Source: Bradyrhizobium ivorense (GTDB lineage Bacteria; Pseudomonadota; Alphaproteobacteria; Rhizobiales; Xanthobacteraceae). From it: a DNA stretch of 64,000 bases. The stretch spans positions 248,001 through 312,000 of the forward strand of contig NZ_CAADFC020000016.1 of assembly GCF_900696085.1 (NCBI RefSeq). The letters run 5' to 3'. Shown here piece by piece: positions 44,749-53,108 of the stretch (its first letter is position 1; every line of letters begins with the position of its first letter). The translations under genes and the position numbers were made by a program. Under the pieces are notes generated by a model. That model did not search any database. It saw only the letters and a program-made list of their open reading frames with translations, and had not been told where the DNA came from.

Positions 44749-44988
44749 TCACTCCGCGCTCGGCGGCTTCATCAGCGAAAACAACTCGTCGACGGTCCGC
44801 TGCGCGACCTGGCGGACGCGTTCGGTGTTGTCCATGCCCGCGATGTTGACGCCGTTGACCACGGCTTTGATCTCGTCGCGGAAGTCGGTGAGGAAGCGCA
44901 GCGGGTCGCGCTGCTCGTTGGCGACACGCGCAATCAATCCGGTAATCAATATCTGGCACGCCATCATGCGCCCGTTCAACTCGTCCAT
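44749..44988 (-). CDS. Hypothetical small helical protein
   Basis: A 79-residue protein of unknown function (MDELNGRMMACQILITGLIA.., ending ..FSLMKPPSAE). It is predicted all-helical, with no signal peptide and one hydrophobic stretch too short for a membrane span. The frame opens at 45054, but the ATG at 44988 has AAGGG eight bases ahead and no family-like sequence precedes it. It is on the minus strand between the MarR gene and the iron operon promoter; a terminator-like hairpin separates it from the latter. Confidence 0.65.
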   Translation of the reverse strand: MDELNGRMMACQILITGLIARVANEQRDPLRFLTDFRDEIKAVVNGVNIAGMDNTERVRQVAQRTVDELFSLMKPPSAE

Positions 44989-45103
44989 CGCAGCCCTTCC
45001 CGTCTCAGATCGGCGATGCGCGATATGAACGACATCGCGCGGCGTTTCAACCATGCCGCGTCGACCGATGACGATGGACGGATTTCAGGTTGCGCAACGC
45101 GCG

Positions 45104-45565
45104 CTATTTCGCGGCGATGCTCTCCGGTCCATCCCCGAGCGACTTGATGCGATCCTTGACCTCGCGCAGCGTGGCAAGTCCGCTCTCGACATGCTTGGCC
45201 GAGACGTCGCGCAGCACGTCGCTCGCGATCGCGTCACGCAGGCTGTCGAGATCGTCGACAAGCTGACGTCCGCCCCTCGTCAGGAACAGGCGGTTGGTGC
45301 GGCGATCCCGCGGATCGGGGCGCCGTTCGAGCAGACCATGCTCGACCAGACGATCGAGCAGCCGCACCAGCGAGATCGGCTGCAGCTCCAGCACGTCGGC
45401 GAGATCGACCTGCGACAGCCCCTCCTGCTCGCGCAACCGGAACAGCACGATCCACTGCGCGCGGGTGGTGCCACGCGCCTTGGCGCGGTGGTCGATATAG
45501 TTGCGCAGCAGCCGCGAACTCTCGACGAGCTGGGCAATGAACTGGCGTTTGAGATCGAGCGACAT
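45104..45565 (-). CDS. MarR-family transcriptional regulator
   Basis: A 153-residue winged-helix dimeric regulator. The wHTH is TTRAQWIVLFRLREQEGLSQVDLADVL..ISLVRLLDRLVEHGLLERRPDPRDRRTNRLFLT, with the wing DPRDRR typical of MarR. N- and C-terminal helices form the dimer interface. It diverges from the RND efflux genes and a near-perfect palindrome lies between, so it likely represses the pump and itself until a toxic ligand binds. Confidence 0.92.
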   Translation of the reverse strand: MSLDLKRQFIAQLVESSRLLRNYIDHRAKARGTTRAQWIVLFRLREQEGLSQVDLADVLELQPISLVRLLDRLVEHGLLERRPDPRDRRTNRLFLTRGGRQLVDDLDSLRDAIASDVLRDVSAKHVESGLATLREVKDRIKSLGDGPESIAAK

Positions 45566-45616
45566 GAGGGTTCTCGGAGGCGTTCCCGGGGCGAACTATT
45601 GCTGTTCGTTTCTGAC

Positions 45617-45640
45617 CCTAAACCTTTCCAAATGTTTAGG
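45617..45640. promoter_or_regulatory. Candidate MarR operator
   Basis: CCTAAAC (45617-45623) and GTTTAGG (45634-45640) pair exactly, and within the ten-base spacer TTT and AAA also pair, giving an imperfect 24-base dyad. It lies 51 bases upstream of the MarR start and 108 upstream of the efflux adaptor start. A further short palindrome TGTGT-TT-ACACA is at about 45656-45667. Confidence 0.7.
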
Positions 45641-45748
45641 ATTCTCAAGTTGTAGTGTGTTTACACATTAAGTGCACGCATATTATATCCGCAAGCTCTG
45701 GGAACCGTTTCAATCACCCTTTATTGTTCGTCGAACCCAAGAGCCCGT

Positions 45749-46930
45749 ATGTCCAAGTCACGTACCATCGGTTGGGTCCTGCTGATCGCTGCGATCGGTG
45801 CAGCGGGTTACTTTGGCTGGCAAAAATACGAGGGAAACAGGCAGGCCGCCGAGGCCGCCCAGAAGCGTGCGGCCCAGCGCCCGCCAGTCCCGGTCAAGAT
45901 CGCCCCGGTCGAGAAGGCGGATTTCCCGGTCTATCTGACCGGTCTCGGCACCGTGCAGGCGTTCAACACCGTCCAGGTCCGCACCCGGGTCGACGGCCAG
46001 ATCGTCAAGATCGCCTTCAAGGAAGGCCAGTTCGTCAAGGCCGGCGACACCCTGGTCGAGATCGACCCGCGGCCGTATCAGGCGGCGCTTGACCAGGCCA
46101 AGGCCAAGAAGGCGCAGGACGAGGCCAATCTCGCCAACGCCAATCTCGACCTCGGGCGCTACACCAAGCTCGGCGAGTTCGCCACCCGCCAGCAGCTCGA
46201 CACCCAGCGTTCCACGGTGGCCCAGCTCACCGCCCAGATCGCGTCCGACGAGGCCGCGATCTTCAACGCACAGACCCAGGTCGACTACACCACCGTGAAG
46301 TCGCCGATCGACGGCATTGTCGGGCTGCGGCTGGTCGATATCGGCAACATCGTCAACGCCTCGGCCGCCACCGGCATTGTCACGATCACCCAGATCGAAC
46401 CGATCACGGTGATCTTCACTGCGCCGGAAGACCAATTACCTGATATCAAGGCGGCCCTTGCGGTGGCGCCGCCGAAGACCATCGCGCTGACCACCGACGG
46501 CAAGAAGGTGCTGTCCACCGGCACGCTGGCGCTGATCAACAACCTGGTCGACACCACGAGCGGGACTGTCCGGCTCAAGGCGGTGTTTGACAACAAGGAC
46601 CATGCGCTGTGGCCGGGCCAGTCGGTCTCGACCCGGCTGCTGGTCAGGACGTTGAAGGACGCCACCGTGGTTCCCGATGACGCCGTGCAGCACGGCGCCA
46701 ATGGTCTCTACGCCTATTCAGTCAACCAGGAGAACAAGGCCGAGCTGCGCAATATCAAGGTCACGCAGTCGATCGACGGCAAATCGGTGATCGACGAGGG
46801 CCTCACGCCGGGACAGCAGGTGATCACCGCGGGCCAATACAAGGTCTCGCCGGGAACCCTGGTGACGACGGCGGTGGCGAGCTCGGACCAATCCAAAGAT
46901 GAGCCCAAGGCGAAAGTGACGCAGGAATGA
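45749..46930 (+). CDS. RND efflux periplasmic adaptor subunit (MdtA/AcrA-like)
   Basis: A 393-residue membrane-fusion protein. An N-terminal membrane/signal helix (RTIGWVLLIAAIGAAGYFGW) is followed by the barrel-sandwich hybrid lipoyl-like domain (VQVRTRVDGQIVKIAFKEGQFVKAGDTLVEIDPRPYQAALDQAKAK), the α-hairpin (about residues 105-170), and the β-barrel domain (VTITQIEPITVIFTAPEDQLPD). It links the inner-membrane pump to an outer-membrane channel. No Cys lipobox is present. The stop overlaps the pump gene's start (ATGA). Confidence 0.93.
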   Translation: MSKSRTIGWVLLIAAIGAAGYFGWQKYEGNRQAAEAAQKRAAQRPPVPVKIAPVEKADFPVYLTGLGTVQAFNTVQVRTRVDGQIVKIAFKEGQFVKAGDTLVEIDPRPYQAALDQAKAKKAQDEANLANANLDLGRYTKLGEFATRQQLDTQRSTVAQLTAQIASDEAAIFNAQTQVDYTTVKSPIDGIVGLRLVDIGNIVNASAATGIVTITQIEPITVIFTAPEDQLPDIKAALAVAPPKTIALTTDGKKVLSTGTLALINNLVDTTSGTVRLKAVFDNKDHALWPGQSVSTRLLVRTLKDATVVPDDAVQHGANGLYAYSVNQENKAELRNIKVTQSIDGKSVIDEGLTPGQQVITAGQYKVSPGTLVTTAVASSDQSKDEPKAKVTQE

Positions 46931-49900
46931 GCGACGGAATTTCCGCACCATTCATTCGCTACCCGATCGGCACCTCGCTGCTGATGGCCGGCATCCTGTT
47001 TGTCGGCCTCGTCGCCTATCCGCTGTTGCCGGTGGCGCCGCTGCCGCAGGTCGACTTCCCGACCATCCAGATCACCGCGACGCTGCCGGGCGGCAGCCCG
47101 GAGACCATGGCGACCTCGGTGGCCCAGCCGCTGGAGCGCCAGTTCGCACAGATCCCCGGCATCGCGCAGATGACCTCGACGAGCTATCTCGGCACCGCGT
47201 CGGTCACCATCCAGTTCGACCTCAACCGCTCGATCGACGGCGCCGCCAACGACGTGCAGGCCGCCATTAACGCCGCCAGCGGCCAGTTGCCGAAGAACCT
47301 GCCCTCGCCGCCGACCTATCGCAAGGTGAACCCGGCGGATTCGCCGATCATGCTGCTGTCGGCTACCTCGGACACGCTGCCGCTCACCACGGTCAGCGAC
47401 TCCGTCGACGCCCAGCTCGCGCAGCAGATCAGCCAGATTTCCGGTGTCGCGCAGGTCATCATCGGCGGTCAGCAGAAGCCGTCGGTTCGGGTCCAGATCG
47501 ATCCGGCCAAGCTGGTGGCGAAAGGCCTATCGCTGGAAGACGTCCGCGCTGCGATCAACATTGCGACCGTCGACAGCCCAAAGGGCAATATCGACGGCCC
47601 GACCCGCGCCTACACCATCTATGCCAACGACCAGCTGCTGACGGCGGATCCCTGGAACGACGTCATCATCGCCTATCGCAACGGCGGCCCCTTGCGGATC
47701 CGCGACATCGGCCAGGCCGTCACCGGGCCCGAGGACGCCAAGCAGGCCGCCTGGGCCAACGGCAAGCGCGGCGTGTTCCTCGTCATCTTCAAGCAGCCCG
47801 GCGCCAACGTCATCGACACCGTCGACAAGATCAAGGCGACGCTGCCGCGGCTGGTCGCCGCGATCCCGCCGGCGGTCAAGATCGATGTCATCAGCGACCG
47901 CACCACCACGATCCGCGCCGCGGTGGAAGACGTCCAGTTCACCCTGCTGCTGACCATCTTCCTGGTCGTGATGGTGATCTTTGCCTTCCTGCGCAGCTTC
48001 TGGGCGACCGTGATCCCCGCCGTGACGGTGCCGCTGGCGCTGCTCGGCGCCTGCGCATTGATGTGGATCTTCGGCTACACCCTCGACAATCTGTCGCTGA
48101 TGGCGCTGACGATCGCGGTCGGCTTCGTGGTCGACGACGCCATCGTGATGCTGGAGAACATCAGCCGCTACATCGAGCAGGGCGAGAAGCCGATGGCCGC
48201 CGCCTTCAAGGGCTCGAGCGAGATCGGCTTCACCATCGTCTCGATCAGTATCTCGCTGGTTGCGGTGCTGATCCCGCTGCTGCTGATGGGCGGCATCATC
48301 GGCCGCCTGTTCCGCGAGTTTGCGGTGGTGCTGGCGATGACGATCTTCGTGTCGATGTTCGTGTCGCTGACCTTGACCCCGATGATGGCCTCGCGATTCC
48401 TGCGCGCCCACAACGAGGAGCGGCATGGCCGCTTCTACCAGCTCAGCGAGCGGGCATTCGACGCGATGCTGCGCGGCTACGAGGCGGTCCTCGATCACGC
48501 GCTCGCCTGGAAGCGCACCACGCTCGTGATCTTCTTCGCGACGCTGGCGCTGTCGGTCTACCTGTTCGTCATCATCCCGAAGGGCTTCTTCCCGCAGCAG
48601 GACGTCGGCCTGATCACCGCGACCTCGGAAGCCAACCAGGACATCTCGTTCGCCGACATGAAGGGCAAGCAGGAAGAGCTCAGCAAGATCGTGATGGCCG
48701 ATCCCGCGGTCGCGACGGTCGCGATGGCGATCGGGGGCAGCGGCCGTGCCGGCAACAACGGCACCATGTTCATCACGCTGAAGGCGCTGAAGGACCGCGA
48801 CGCCAATGCGCAGCAGGTGATCGGCCGGCTGCGGCCGAAGCTGGAAAAGGTGCTGGGCGCCCGGCTGTTCATGCAGGCGGCGCAGGACGTCCGTCTCGGC
48901 GGCCGCCCGACCCGCACCCAGTTCGAGTTCACGCTGCAGGATGCCAACCTTGCCGAGCTGAACGAGTGGGCGCCGAAGATCCTCGGCAAGATGCAGACGC
49001 TGCCGCAATTGCGCGACGTCGCCACCGACCAGCAGACCAACGGCACCACGCTCGAACTGAAGATCAACCGCGACACCGCCTCGCGCTACGGCATCCAGCC
49101 GCAGCTGATCGACGACACGCTCTATGACGCATTCGGCCAGCGCCAGGTGACGCAGTACTTCACCCAGCTCAACAGCTATCACGTCATCCTCGAGGTGCTG
49201 CCGGAGCTGCAGGGCTCGGTCGACACGCTGAACAATCTCTACGTCAAGTCGCCGCTGACCGGCGAGCAGGTGCCGCTGTCGACCTTCGCGAAGTGGACCA
49301 CCGCGCCGGTGCGTCCGCTCTCGATCAGCCACCAGGGCCAGTTCCCGGCGATCACCATCTCGTTCAACCTGGCGCAGGGCACGGCGCTCGGCCAGGCGAC
49401 CGAAGCGGTGCAGAAGGCGATGGTCGAGCTCGGCGCGCCGCCGACCCTGAGCTCGAGCTTCCAGGGCACCGCGCAGGCGTTCCAGCAGTCGCTGTCGACC
49501 GTGCCGCTCTTGATCCTCGCCGCGCTGGTGGTGGTCTACCTGATCCTCGGCATTCTCTACGAGAGCTACATCCACCCGATCACGATTCTGTCGACGCTGC
49601 CCTCGGCCGGCGTCGGCGCGCTGGCGATCCTGATGGCGGCCGGCTTCGACTTCTCGCTGATCGCGCTGATCGGCATCATCCTCCTGATCGGCATCGTGAA
49701 GAAGAACGGCATCATGATGGTCGACTTCGCGATCGCCGCCGAGCGCGACAATCACATGGAGCCGGAGGCGGCGATCCGTCAGGCCGCCCTGCTCCGCTTC
49801 CGCCCCATTATGATGACGACGATGGCCGCCCTGCTCGGCGGCGTGCCGCTGATGCTTGGAACCGGCACCGGCTCGGAGATCCGCCAGCCGCTCGGCTACG

Positions 49901-50070
49901 CCATGGTCGGCGGCCTGATCGTTAGCCAGGCGCTGACGCTGTTCACGACGCCGGTGGTCTATCTCTATCTCGACCGGCTCTCCAACGCCTTCGCCAATTG
50001 GGGCCGCTCGCCGCGCGCCGAGGGCGACGACGACGGCGAGCATGGATCGGTCAAGGAGGCCGCCGAGTGA
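46927..50070 (+). CDS. RND efflux transporter permease (MdtB/AcrB-like)
   Basis: A 1,047-residue proton-driven multidrug exporter with 12 membrane helices and two large periplasmic loops. N-terminal segment ISAPFIRYPIGTSLLMAGILF and PGGSPETMATSVAQPLERQ are typical of the family; the central helix region around ALTIAVGFVVDDAIVMLENI carries the proton-relay DD pair, and GIVKKNGIMMVDFAIAAER is the C-half equivalent. It resembles the MdtB/MdtC subgroup, but only one permease gene is present. The start overlaps the adaptor stop as ATGA, giving tight coupling. No outer-membrane factor gene is nearby, so it must recruit one encoded elsewhere. Confidence 0.93.
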   Translation: MSDGISAPFIRYPIGTSLLMAGILFVGLVAYPLLPVAPLPQVDFPTIQITATLPGGSPETMATSVAQPLERQFAQIPGIAQMTSTSYLGTASVTIQFDLNRSIDGAANDVQAAINAASGQLPKNLPSPPTYRKVNPADSPIMLLSATSDTLPLTTVSDSVDAQLAQQISQISGVAQVIIGGQQKPSVRVQIDPAKLVAKGLSLEDVRAAINIATVDSPKGNIDGPTRAYTIYANDQLLTADPWNDVIIAYRNGGPLRIRDIGQAVTGPEDAKQAAWANGKRGVFLVIFKQPGANVIDTVDKIKATLPRLVAAIPPAVKIDVISDRTTTIRAAVEDVQFTLLLTIFLVVMVIFAFLRSFWATVIPAVTVPLALLGACALMWIFGYTLDNLSLMALTIAVGFVVDDAIVMLENISRYIEQGEKPMAAAFKGSSEIGFTIVSISISLVAVLIPLLLMGGIIGRLFREFAVVLAMTIFVSMFVSLTLTPMMASRFLRAHNEERHGRFYQLSERAFDAMLRGYEAVLDHALAWKRTTLVIFFATLALSVYLFVIIPKGFFPQQDVGLITATSEANQDISFADMKGKQEELSKIVMADPAVATVAMAIGGSGRAGNNGTMFITLKALKDRDANAQQVIGRLRPKLEKVLGARLFMQAAQDVRLGGRPTRTQFEFTLQDANLAELNEWAPKILGKMQTLPQLRDVATDQQTNGTTLELKINRDTASRYGIQPQLIDDTLYDAFGQRQVTQYFTQLNSYHVILEVLPELQGSVDTLNNLYVKSPLTGEQVPLSTFAKWTTAPVRPLSISHQGQFPAITISFNLAQGTALGQATEAVQKAMVELGAPPTLSSSFQGTAQAFQQSLSTVPLLILAALVVVYLILGILYESYIHPITILSTLPSAGVGALAILMAAGFDFSLIALIGIILLIGIVKKNGIMMVDFAIAAERDNHMEPEAAIRQAALLRFRPIMMTTMAALLGGVPLMLGTGTGSEIRQPLGYAMVGGLIVSQALTLFTTPVVYLYLDRLSNAFANWGRSPRAEGDDDGEHGSVKEAAE

Positions 50071-50127
50071 CTTGACTTTGCGCCCGCCCCGGCACATCCG
50101 AAGGCTGTTCAGTTCGGAGCCGGTGCC

Positions 50128-50694
50128 GTGAAAATTGTCGCAAAGTCGCTCGTCGTCCTGTTGACCGCGCTCGGCGTCGCCGGCGCCGGTCATGCCCAGG
50201 CTCCGAAGGCCAAGAACGCACCGGCCGCCGCGCCTGCACCTGCGCAGCCAACGGCGCCCCAGCAGGCCGACGCGCCGCCCGGCAGCAACACCGGCTGGGT
50301 CGCACGCTGCACCAGCGCGAGCCGCGACGCGCCGCTCGAATGCGCGATGGAGCAGACCGCGGTTCTCACCAAGACCGGCCAGCTCATCGTGCTGGTCAAT
50401 ATCCGCGTCGCCGCTGACACCCGCACCCCGGTCGCACTGATCCAGCTGCCGCTCGGACTGAACCTGCCGGTCGGCGCCAAGCTGCAGGTCGACGAGGGCA
50501 AGGCCGTCGACGTCGCGATCCAGACCTGCGAGCAGCGCGGCTGCTACATCAACGCGCCGATCGCCGCCGACATCCTGGCCCAACTGAAATCAGGCAAGCA
50601 GCTGAAAGTGTCGTTCCAGAATCTGGCGAAGGAAACCATCACCATCCCGATGCCGCTCAACGATTTTGCGACGGTGTACGACAAGATCAAGTAG
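50128..50694 (+). CDS. Invasion-associated locus B (IalB) family protein
   Basis: A 188-residue secreted protein of the IalB family. The signal peptide is MKIVAKSLVVLLTALGVAGA, cleaved near HAQ-AP; a Pro/Ala-rich linker follows. The mature domain has W(A/V)ARC..LECAMEQTAVL.., QLPLGLNLPVG and the Cys pair in CEQRGCYINAPI, as in the family first described in Bartonella. Its function in non-pathogens is unknown; it probably acts in the periplasm. The start is a GTG at 50128. The last 20 bases of this gene, including the stop, recur at 53079-53098. Confidence 0.88.
   Translation: MKIVAKSLVVLLTALGVAGAGHAQAPKAKNAPAAAPAPAQPTAPQQADAPPGSNTGWVARCTSASRDAPLECAMEQTAVLTKTGQLIVLVNIRVAADTRTPVALIQLPLGLNLPVGAKLQVDEGKAVDVAIQTCEQRGCYINAPIAADILAQLKSGKQLKVSFQNLAKETITIPMPLNDFATVYDKIK
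50675..50694 (+). repeat. Direct repeat, left copy (3' end of the IalB-family gene)
   Basis: TGTACGACAAGATCAAGTAG, the last codons and stop of the IalB-family gene. An identical 20-base copy lies at 53079-53098. They bracket the decayed acetyltransferase copy and the 606-residue gene like the ends of an inserted or duplicated segment. Confidence 0.85.
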
Positions 50695-50705
50695 CCGCGC
50701 CGGCG

Positions 50706-50955
50706 CTAGCCGGCGTGGCGCCGCGTCTCCTCGATCAGGCGCTTGCCGATGCCGTGTCCCTGATACGCCCGATCGACCGCAAGATCCGACAATAGCAGCA
50801 ATAGCAGAAATCGGTCAGCGCGCGAGACGCCGACGAGCTTGCCCGCCTGGCGCGCGGTGACGACGAGATCGGCATTGGCGATTATCCGCCCGATCCGGTC
50901 GGCGTCGTCAAGGCCGGACTGGCGCAGCACGTCGATGAACTCGTCGACGCCAACT
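50706..50955 (-). pseudogene. Decayed copy of a GNAT acetyltransferase gene
   Basis: These ~250 bases align closely with the intact acetyltransferase gene at 53109-53516 on the same strand. Conserved pieces are GVDEFIDVLRQSGL, DRIGRIIANADLVVTAR, and LSDLAVDRAYQGHGIGKRLIEETRRHAG. The C-terminal ~35 residues after RRHAG are gone (a stop follows), seven residues (GERRPIA) are deleted after RQSGL, and the ALTDFCFCCYL segment has become ADRFLLLLLL. The open frame runs upstream to 51137 through unrelated sequence, so it is not a functional gene. Confidence 0.85.
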
Positions 50956-51172
50956 GCGGGGCAAAACGCTGGAAGTCGTTGAACTCTGGCCGATAGGCAA
51001 CGACTAATGGAATAGAAGGTGAGGAAGGGAGGCGCGCTCTTGCTTGCAAAACGGGGATGATACACTTTTGCTGATAGGTGTTTCTCGCGTGAACCTATTG
51101 CCGCAAACACTCTAGCGGTTGGCGGCGTTTCCACCACCGCTCAATTCTCGCTCATCGGATTGGAGGTGTGAA
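50956..51172. other. Junction region upstream of the 606-residue gene
   Basis: Between the decayed copy and the 606-residue gene. It is visibly lower in GC than the chromosome (for example TTTCTCGCGTGAACC, AATGGAATAGAAGG) and holds only the ribosome site GGAGGTGTGAA of the next gene. I see no promoter match or further gene. Confidence 0.5.
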
Positions 51173-52993
51173 ATGACCTCATTCGAGCCATGGCCACAGC
51201 GGACAGCGCCTAATTTTTATGCCGGAGTGGACGCGTCGTTCAGCGCGCCCGGACAGTCGAACAAAGAGTTCTTTACCTCGCAACTTTCCCTTCAAGCGGA
51301 GCAAGTGCAGGAAGTATGTCTGCGCGATCCGCCTGAGACGAAAGTCGATCTGCGTGACTCTATCCCAAAGAGCTTCCAATTGCCTTTTTCGCAGAATGTC
51401 ATCCTCGGTCCGGACGTCCACTCTGACAAACCGCATGTGGTCGATATTCAGTTCAAGCAAAAGAGCGGCGCCACGTATATCTATCTAGTGACCGCAAAGA
51501 AAACTGCTGACAGCGCTTTGATCGAGGCGCGACCTGCAGGCTCAAGCGGGGCCGCTTTTGCATTCATGCGGGTCAAGGTCGCTGTGCCTGAGGTCGCAAA
51601 GAGCGTCAGCGACGCCACTGTGAGATTTGACGCAGCGGCGGCGCTGAAAGACGTGTACGCTGGATTTGTCGAGGGCCTCGCACCCCACACGACGGAAACG
51701 GCCAACGCCTTCAAAAAAGCGTTGGGAGGCTCGCTGGAAAGCGTAATTCCCGGTGGCAACGTCGTGCTTGGCGGCAAGTTTGCGGAGGGCTTCTTTAGGG
51801 GACTAAAGGAAGGAGGAGAAGCGTTCCTCAACATGTTGAAAGACGCCAAGAACCTGGCCTTTGACGCGAAATTCCGTGATGAGGTGATGAAGAATGCTGC
51901 GGAAATTATTGGCCCGATGTCGGAGACGCTACTCCTGATTCAGACAAATCCGGGCAAATTTTTTGCACCGCTGGCCGCCAATGCGAAGCCCATTGGCAGG
52001 GTGCTGGGTGACGAACTCGGTAAGGGAGTGAGTGAACAGATCGTCGGCAAGACTAATTCCGAGCTCTTCCAATGGGCTGGCCGTCTTACCGGCCTGGTCG
52101 CCTTCGAAGTCATTCTGCAGGTCGCCACTGATGCGGCCGGGATCGGCGTGGTTCAGGGCGTGAAATGGATGGGAGAAGGGGCCGGCATGATTGGCCGTCT
52201 GCTGCCCAGGCTGAAGGGTCTGCTGGTTGCGGCGGAAGAGCTCAAGAACGTACTTCGGCTCAAGTTTCAGACGCGAGCTGCAAGGGAGGCTGCGAAAGCT
52301 GCCGAAGAGGCCGTCAAAGCTGCCGAGGAGGCTCAGAAAGCCCTCAAGATGGTCGAGGAAGCCGCGCGGGGCGCTGGCAAGCTGCCGCCGGGTTACACCC
52401 CGCCGACTCACCAATTGCCGCCACATGTTCCCAGGGGAGGATTACGTCCCGGACCGGCTAACGCGGCCAGTTACGGCGAAAGCGTCGTAGAGCCGGAGGT
52501 CCTCAGACACTTCTTGCCGGACCATCTCCAAATGTCGGCAAAGGCCATCGGGTTTGACACCTGCGACCGTGTCGCCGTGGTTGGTACGCGCTTGACCGAA
52601 GAGGTGCGAGCAGGACAGACGATAAAGGTCTACGAGGAGCGGATCAGAGGTGGAACGTGGAGCACCATAAAGGGTGTGTCTCGACCCGACAGCAGATTGA
52701 TCAGGGAAAATGTGGAGTTGGCCGTCCAGAAGGCGTCTGAGGGACTTAAGCTAGCCAGAGCAAACCAATTCGAACGAATTGAGGGAAATATCGCCTATCG
52801 CACTGTTTATGCAGGACCGCCGGACAAGGTTCTGATTGTCATCAGGTTGGAGACCGGCACGCCATTTGGTTACGAGCCGGGCTTGGGGCTCGAACAGCTG
52901 GCGGCGAAAGCAATTAAGGAATCTCCTTACCGCAGCGATATTCCGGCGGGAGTCGAGGTCGTTGCTGCAATCGTTCGCGTCGGCCGCCCATGA
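51173..52993 (+). CDS. Unrecognised 606-residue multidomain protein in an inserted segment
   Basis: I do not recognise this protein. Residues ~1-137 look like a mixed/β domain without signal peptide. Residues ~140-355 are helical with Gly/Ala-rich hydrophobic stretches (FAEGFFRGLKEGGEAFLNML; GLVAFEVILQVATDAAGIGV). Residues ~357-402 form a charged coiled coil (REAAKAAEEAVKAAEEAQKA). A Pro-rich linker (LPPGYTPPTHQLPPHVPRGG) then leads to a separate C-terminal domain of ~175 residues (430-606). This order (helical carrier, coiled coil, linker, terminal domain) resembles polymorphic toxins or secreted effectors, but no immunity-like gene follows and no catalytic motif stands out. GC is lower than neighbours: 33/60 at 51241-51300 against 42/60 at 50461-50520. 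Start chosen by GGAGGTGTGAA before the ATG. Confidence 0.8.
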   Translation: MTSFEPWPQRTAPNFYAGVDASFSAPGQSNKEFFTSQLSLQAEQVQEVCLRDPPETKVDLRDSIPKSFQLPFSQNVILGPDVHSDKPHVVDIQFKQKSGATYIYLVTAKKTADSALIEARPAGSSGAAFAFMRVKVAVPEVAKSVSDATVRFDAAAALKDVYAGFVEGLAPHTTETANAFKKALGGSLESVIPGGNVVLGGKFAEGFFRGLKEGGEAFLNMLKDAKNLAFDAKFRDEVMKNAAEIIGPMSETLLLIQTNPGKFFAPLAANAKPIGRVLGDELGKGVSEQIVGKTNSELFQWAGRLTGLVAFEVILQVATDAAGIGVVQGVKWMGEGAGMIGRLLPRLKGLLVAAEELKNVLRLKFQTRAAREAAKAAEEAVKAAEEAQKALKMVEEAARGAGKLPPGYTPPTHQLPPHVPRGGLRPGPANAASYGESVVEPEVLRHFLPDHLQMSAKAIGFDTCDRVAVVGTRLTEEVRAGQTIKVYEERIRGGTWSTIKGVSRPDSRLIRENVELAVQKASEGLKLARANQFERIEGNIAYRTVYAGPPDKVLIVIRLETGTPFGYEPGLGLEQLAAKAIKESPYRSDIPAGVEVVAAIVRVGRP

Positions 52994-53078
52994 TCTTGGC
53001 CCGGAGAGCTTCTGGTTCGCCGGAACGCGGAGCTTTTTAGTATGCTTCATCGTGAAGCCGCCAATTTCGGCCGCTTGC

Positions 53079-53098
53079 TGTACGACAAGATCAAGTAG
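53079..53098 (+). repeat. Direct repeat, right copy (copy of the IalB gene 3' end)
   Basis: Identical over 20 bases to the end of the IalB-family gene at 50675-50694, here with no coding sequence before it. It marks the right boundary of the inserted or duplicated segment, just ahead of the intact acetyltransferase gene. Confidence 0.85.
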
Positions 53099-53108
53099 GC
53101 CAACGAGA

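Noticed and set aside
47527..50583. 1018-codon minus-strand frame over the RND permease
   Set aside because: Antisense shadow of the pump gene, His/Arg/Asp-rich without any motif.
50706..51137. Full 143-codon frame as an intact acetyltransferase
   Set aside because: Only about 80 residues match the family, the C-terminus is truncated and the first 55 residues are unrelated, so I call it a decayed copy.
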